Assembly: GCA_020846105.1 (NCBI GenBank)
Contig: JADLEN010000123.1
Location: 1-6,533, forward strand
Source: Chitinophagaceae bacterium
GTDB lineage: Bacteria; Bacteroidota; Bacteroidia; Chitinophagales; Chitinophagaceae
DNA length: 6,533 bases
Direction of reading: 5' to 3'
Below, one piece after another: positions 6,028 through 6,533 of the stretch. A program made the position numbers and the translations under genes. How positions within the stretch are numbered: the first letter of the stretch is position 1; each line of letters starts with the position of its first letter. The notes beneath the pieces were generated by a model, which ran no database searches, had not been told where the DNA came from, and saw nothing but the letters and a program-made list of their open reading frames with translations.

Positions 6028-6049
6028 ATTATGGTCATTTGCCCATAAT
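6028..6049. promoter_or_regulatory. Inverted repeat in the divergent intergenic region (possible operator)
   Basis: ATTATGG (6028-6034) and CCATAAT (6043-6049) are perfect inverted copies separated by eight bases. The arms overlap a loose direct repeat, GCCCATTAT (6024-6032) and GCCCATAAT (6041-6049). They lie between the start of the permease unit and the M1 peptidase gene, upstream of both likely promoters, where a regulator could act. No T tract follows, so it is not a terminator. Seven-base arms in AT-rich DNA can occur by chance. Confidence 0.3.
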
Positions 6050-6094
6050 ATTTGCAATTGTCAGAAGTATTCTTCATTTTGCTGGCCCTTACAA

Positions 6095-6102
6095 TAATTT
6101 TA
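6095..6102 (+). promoter_or_regulatory. Possible -7 box (TAATTTTA) for the M1 peptidase gene
   Basis: The sequence AATAATTTTAC here is identical to that before the DUF1415 gene (2814-2824), and fits TAnnTTTG except at the last base. TTTG occurs 13 bp upstream (6078-6081), a shorter gap than normal. The ATG at 6117 follows 14 bases later after an A-rich stretch (ACAAAAACAAATTTG), a usual substitute for a Shine-Dalgarno in this phylum. A second candidate, AATATTTG at 6047-6054, lies in the right arm of the inverted repeat and would give a leader of about 55 bases. Confidence 0.4.
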
Positions 6103-6116
6103 CAAAAACAAATTTG

Positions 6117-6533
6117 ATGAAAAAACTAGTAGCCCTAATGCTGGGAATGAATTGTTTTGTGGCATCTGCCCAAAATACTTATCGCTCATATGTCAAGGAT
6201 AATATCACTTTTCGCGAGCACCCAATAGACATTACCAAAATGGTTGTGACTGTAAAATTTGCTCCAGAAAAAGGGTTGGTAATGGGCAAAGTGACCCATC
6301 ATTTTACAGTGCTCCAAAAAAATGTAGATTCAGTATTTTTTGATGCTCCAGACATAAAAATATTAAGTGCAACGCTCAACAATAAGCAACTAAAATATAC
6401 AACAACCAAAACAGGCCTGTGGGTAAATCCGAGCAACACGCTACACTGGGACGAACAGGGAGCAATAACTTTTGAGTACGAAGCAAGCCCGCGCAGAGGT
6501 ATCTATTTTATTGGATGGGATATTCCTGAAAAC
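6117..6533 (+). CDS. M1 family metallopeptidase (aminopeptidase N-like), N-terminal part, runs off the window
   Basis: An open frame from ATG 6117 to the window edge (139 codons, no stop). It starts with a signal peptide (MKKLVALMLGMNCFVASA, likely cut before QNTYRSY), so the enzyme is exported. The rest matches the N-terminal beta-sandwich domain of M1 peptidases: ITKMVVTVKFAPEKGLVMGK (40-59), a 'VTHHFTVL' strand, DSVFFDAPDIKILSATLNNK (71-90), the substrate-side strands, and FEYEASPRRGIYFIGW (119-134), a signature common in Bacteroidota M1 proteins. The catalytic parts (GAMEN and HExxH-E, zinc binding) would lie beyond the window, so activity cannot be judged. By family it trims N-terminal residues from peptides, probably in the periplasm. 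It is divergent from the permease gene, with 139 bp between the two starts. Confidence 0.85.
   Translation, partial: MKKLVALMLGMNCFVASAQNTYRSYVKDNITFREHPIDITKMVVTVKFAPEKGLVMGKVTHHFTVLQKNVDSVFFDAPDIKILSATLNNKQLKYTTTKTGLWVNPSNTLHWDEQGAITFEYEASPRRGIYFIGWDIPEN

Overview
The window looks like chromosomal DNA from a Bacteroidota bacterium, probably of the Chitinophagales/Chitinophagaceae type. The clues are a surface protein with a C-terminal type IX secretion (T9SS) type A sorting domain, a 'PLPLQLLAF' FnIII-like module typical of this phylum, -7 promoter boxes of the TAnnTTTG kind, weak or absent Shine-Dalgarno sequences, and an M1 peptidase start with the phylum's 'RRGIYFIGW' signature. The exact lineage is inference; no rRNA or tRNA is present.

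Layout. (1) 13-2747, + strand: one large secreted right-handed beta-helix protein (about 910 residues when repaired) split into three frames by two single-base insertions at short homopolymers (GGG at 226-228, T6 at 1022-1027). It is followed by a good intrinsic terminator (2771-2800). (2) 2831-3373, + strand: an intact DUF1415 protein. (3) 3370-5070, - strand: a polytopic GT-C-like membrane glycosyltransferase converging on the DUF1415 gene, the two stop codons sharing one CTAG. (4) 5102-5977, - strand: an ABC-2 polysaccharide/O-antigen-type export permease 31 bp upstream of the glycosyltransferase, probably the same operon. (5) 5978-6116: a short divergent promoter region. (6) 6117-6533, + strand: the first 139 codons of a secreted M1-family metallopeptidase that runs off the window.

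How they fit together. The two minus-strand genes make a plausible cell-envelope glycan unit: a permease that would flip a lipid-linked glycan, and a glycosyltransferase of the type that uses lipid-linked sugars on the outer face of the inner membrane. The ATPase partner of the permease is not in the window. The beta-helix protein is an exported surface or secreted protein; T9SS type A cargo is often attached to A-LPS, but a direct link to the neighbouring glycan genes is speculation. The DUF1415 protein and the M1 peptidase look like unrelated neighbours.

I found no CRISPR array, insertion sequence, tRNA, rRNA or convincing undescribed system. The most noteworthy points are the doubly frameshifted surface protein, whose coil periodicity runs straight through the second break, and the permease with no ATPase gene beside it. 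No stretch over 300 bp lacks a gene.
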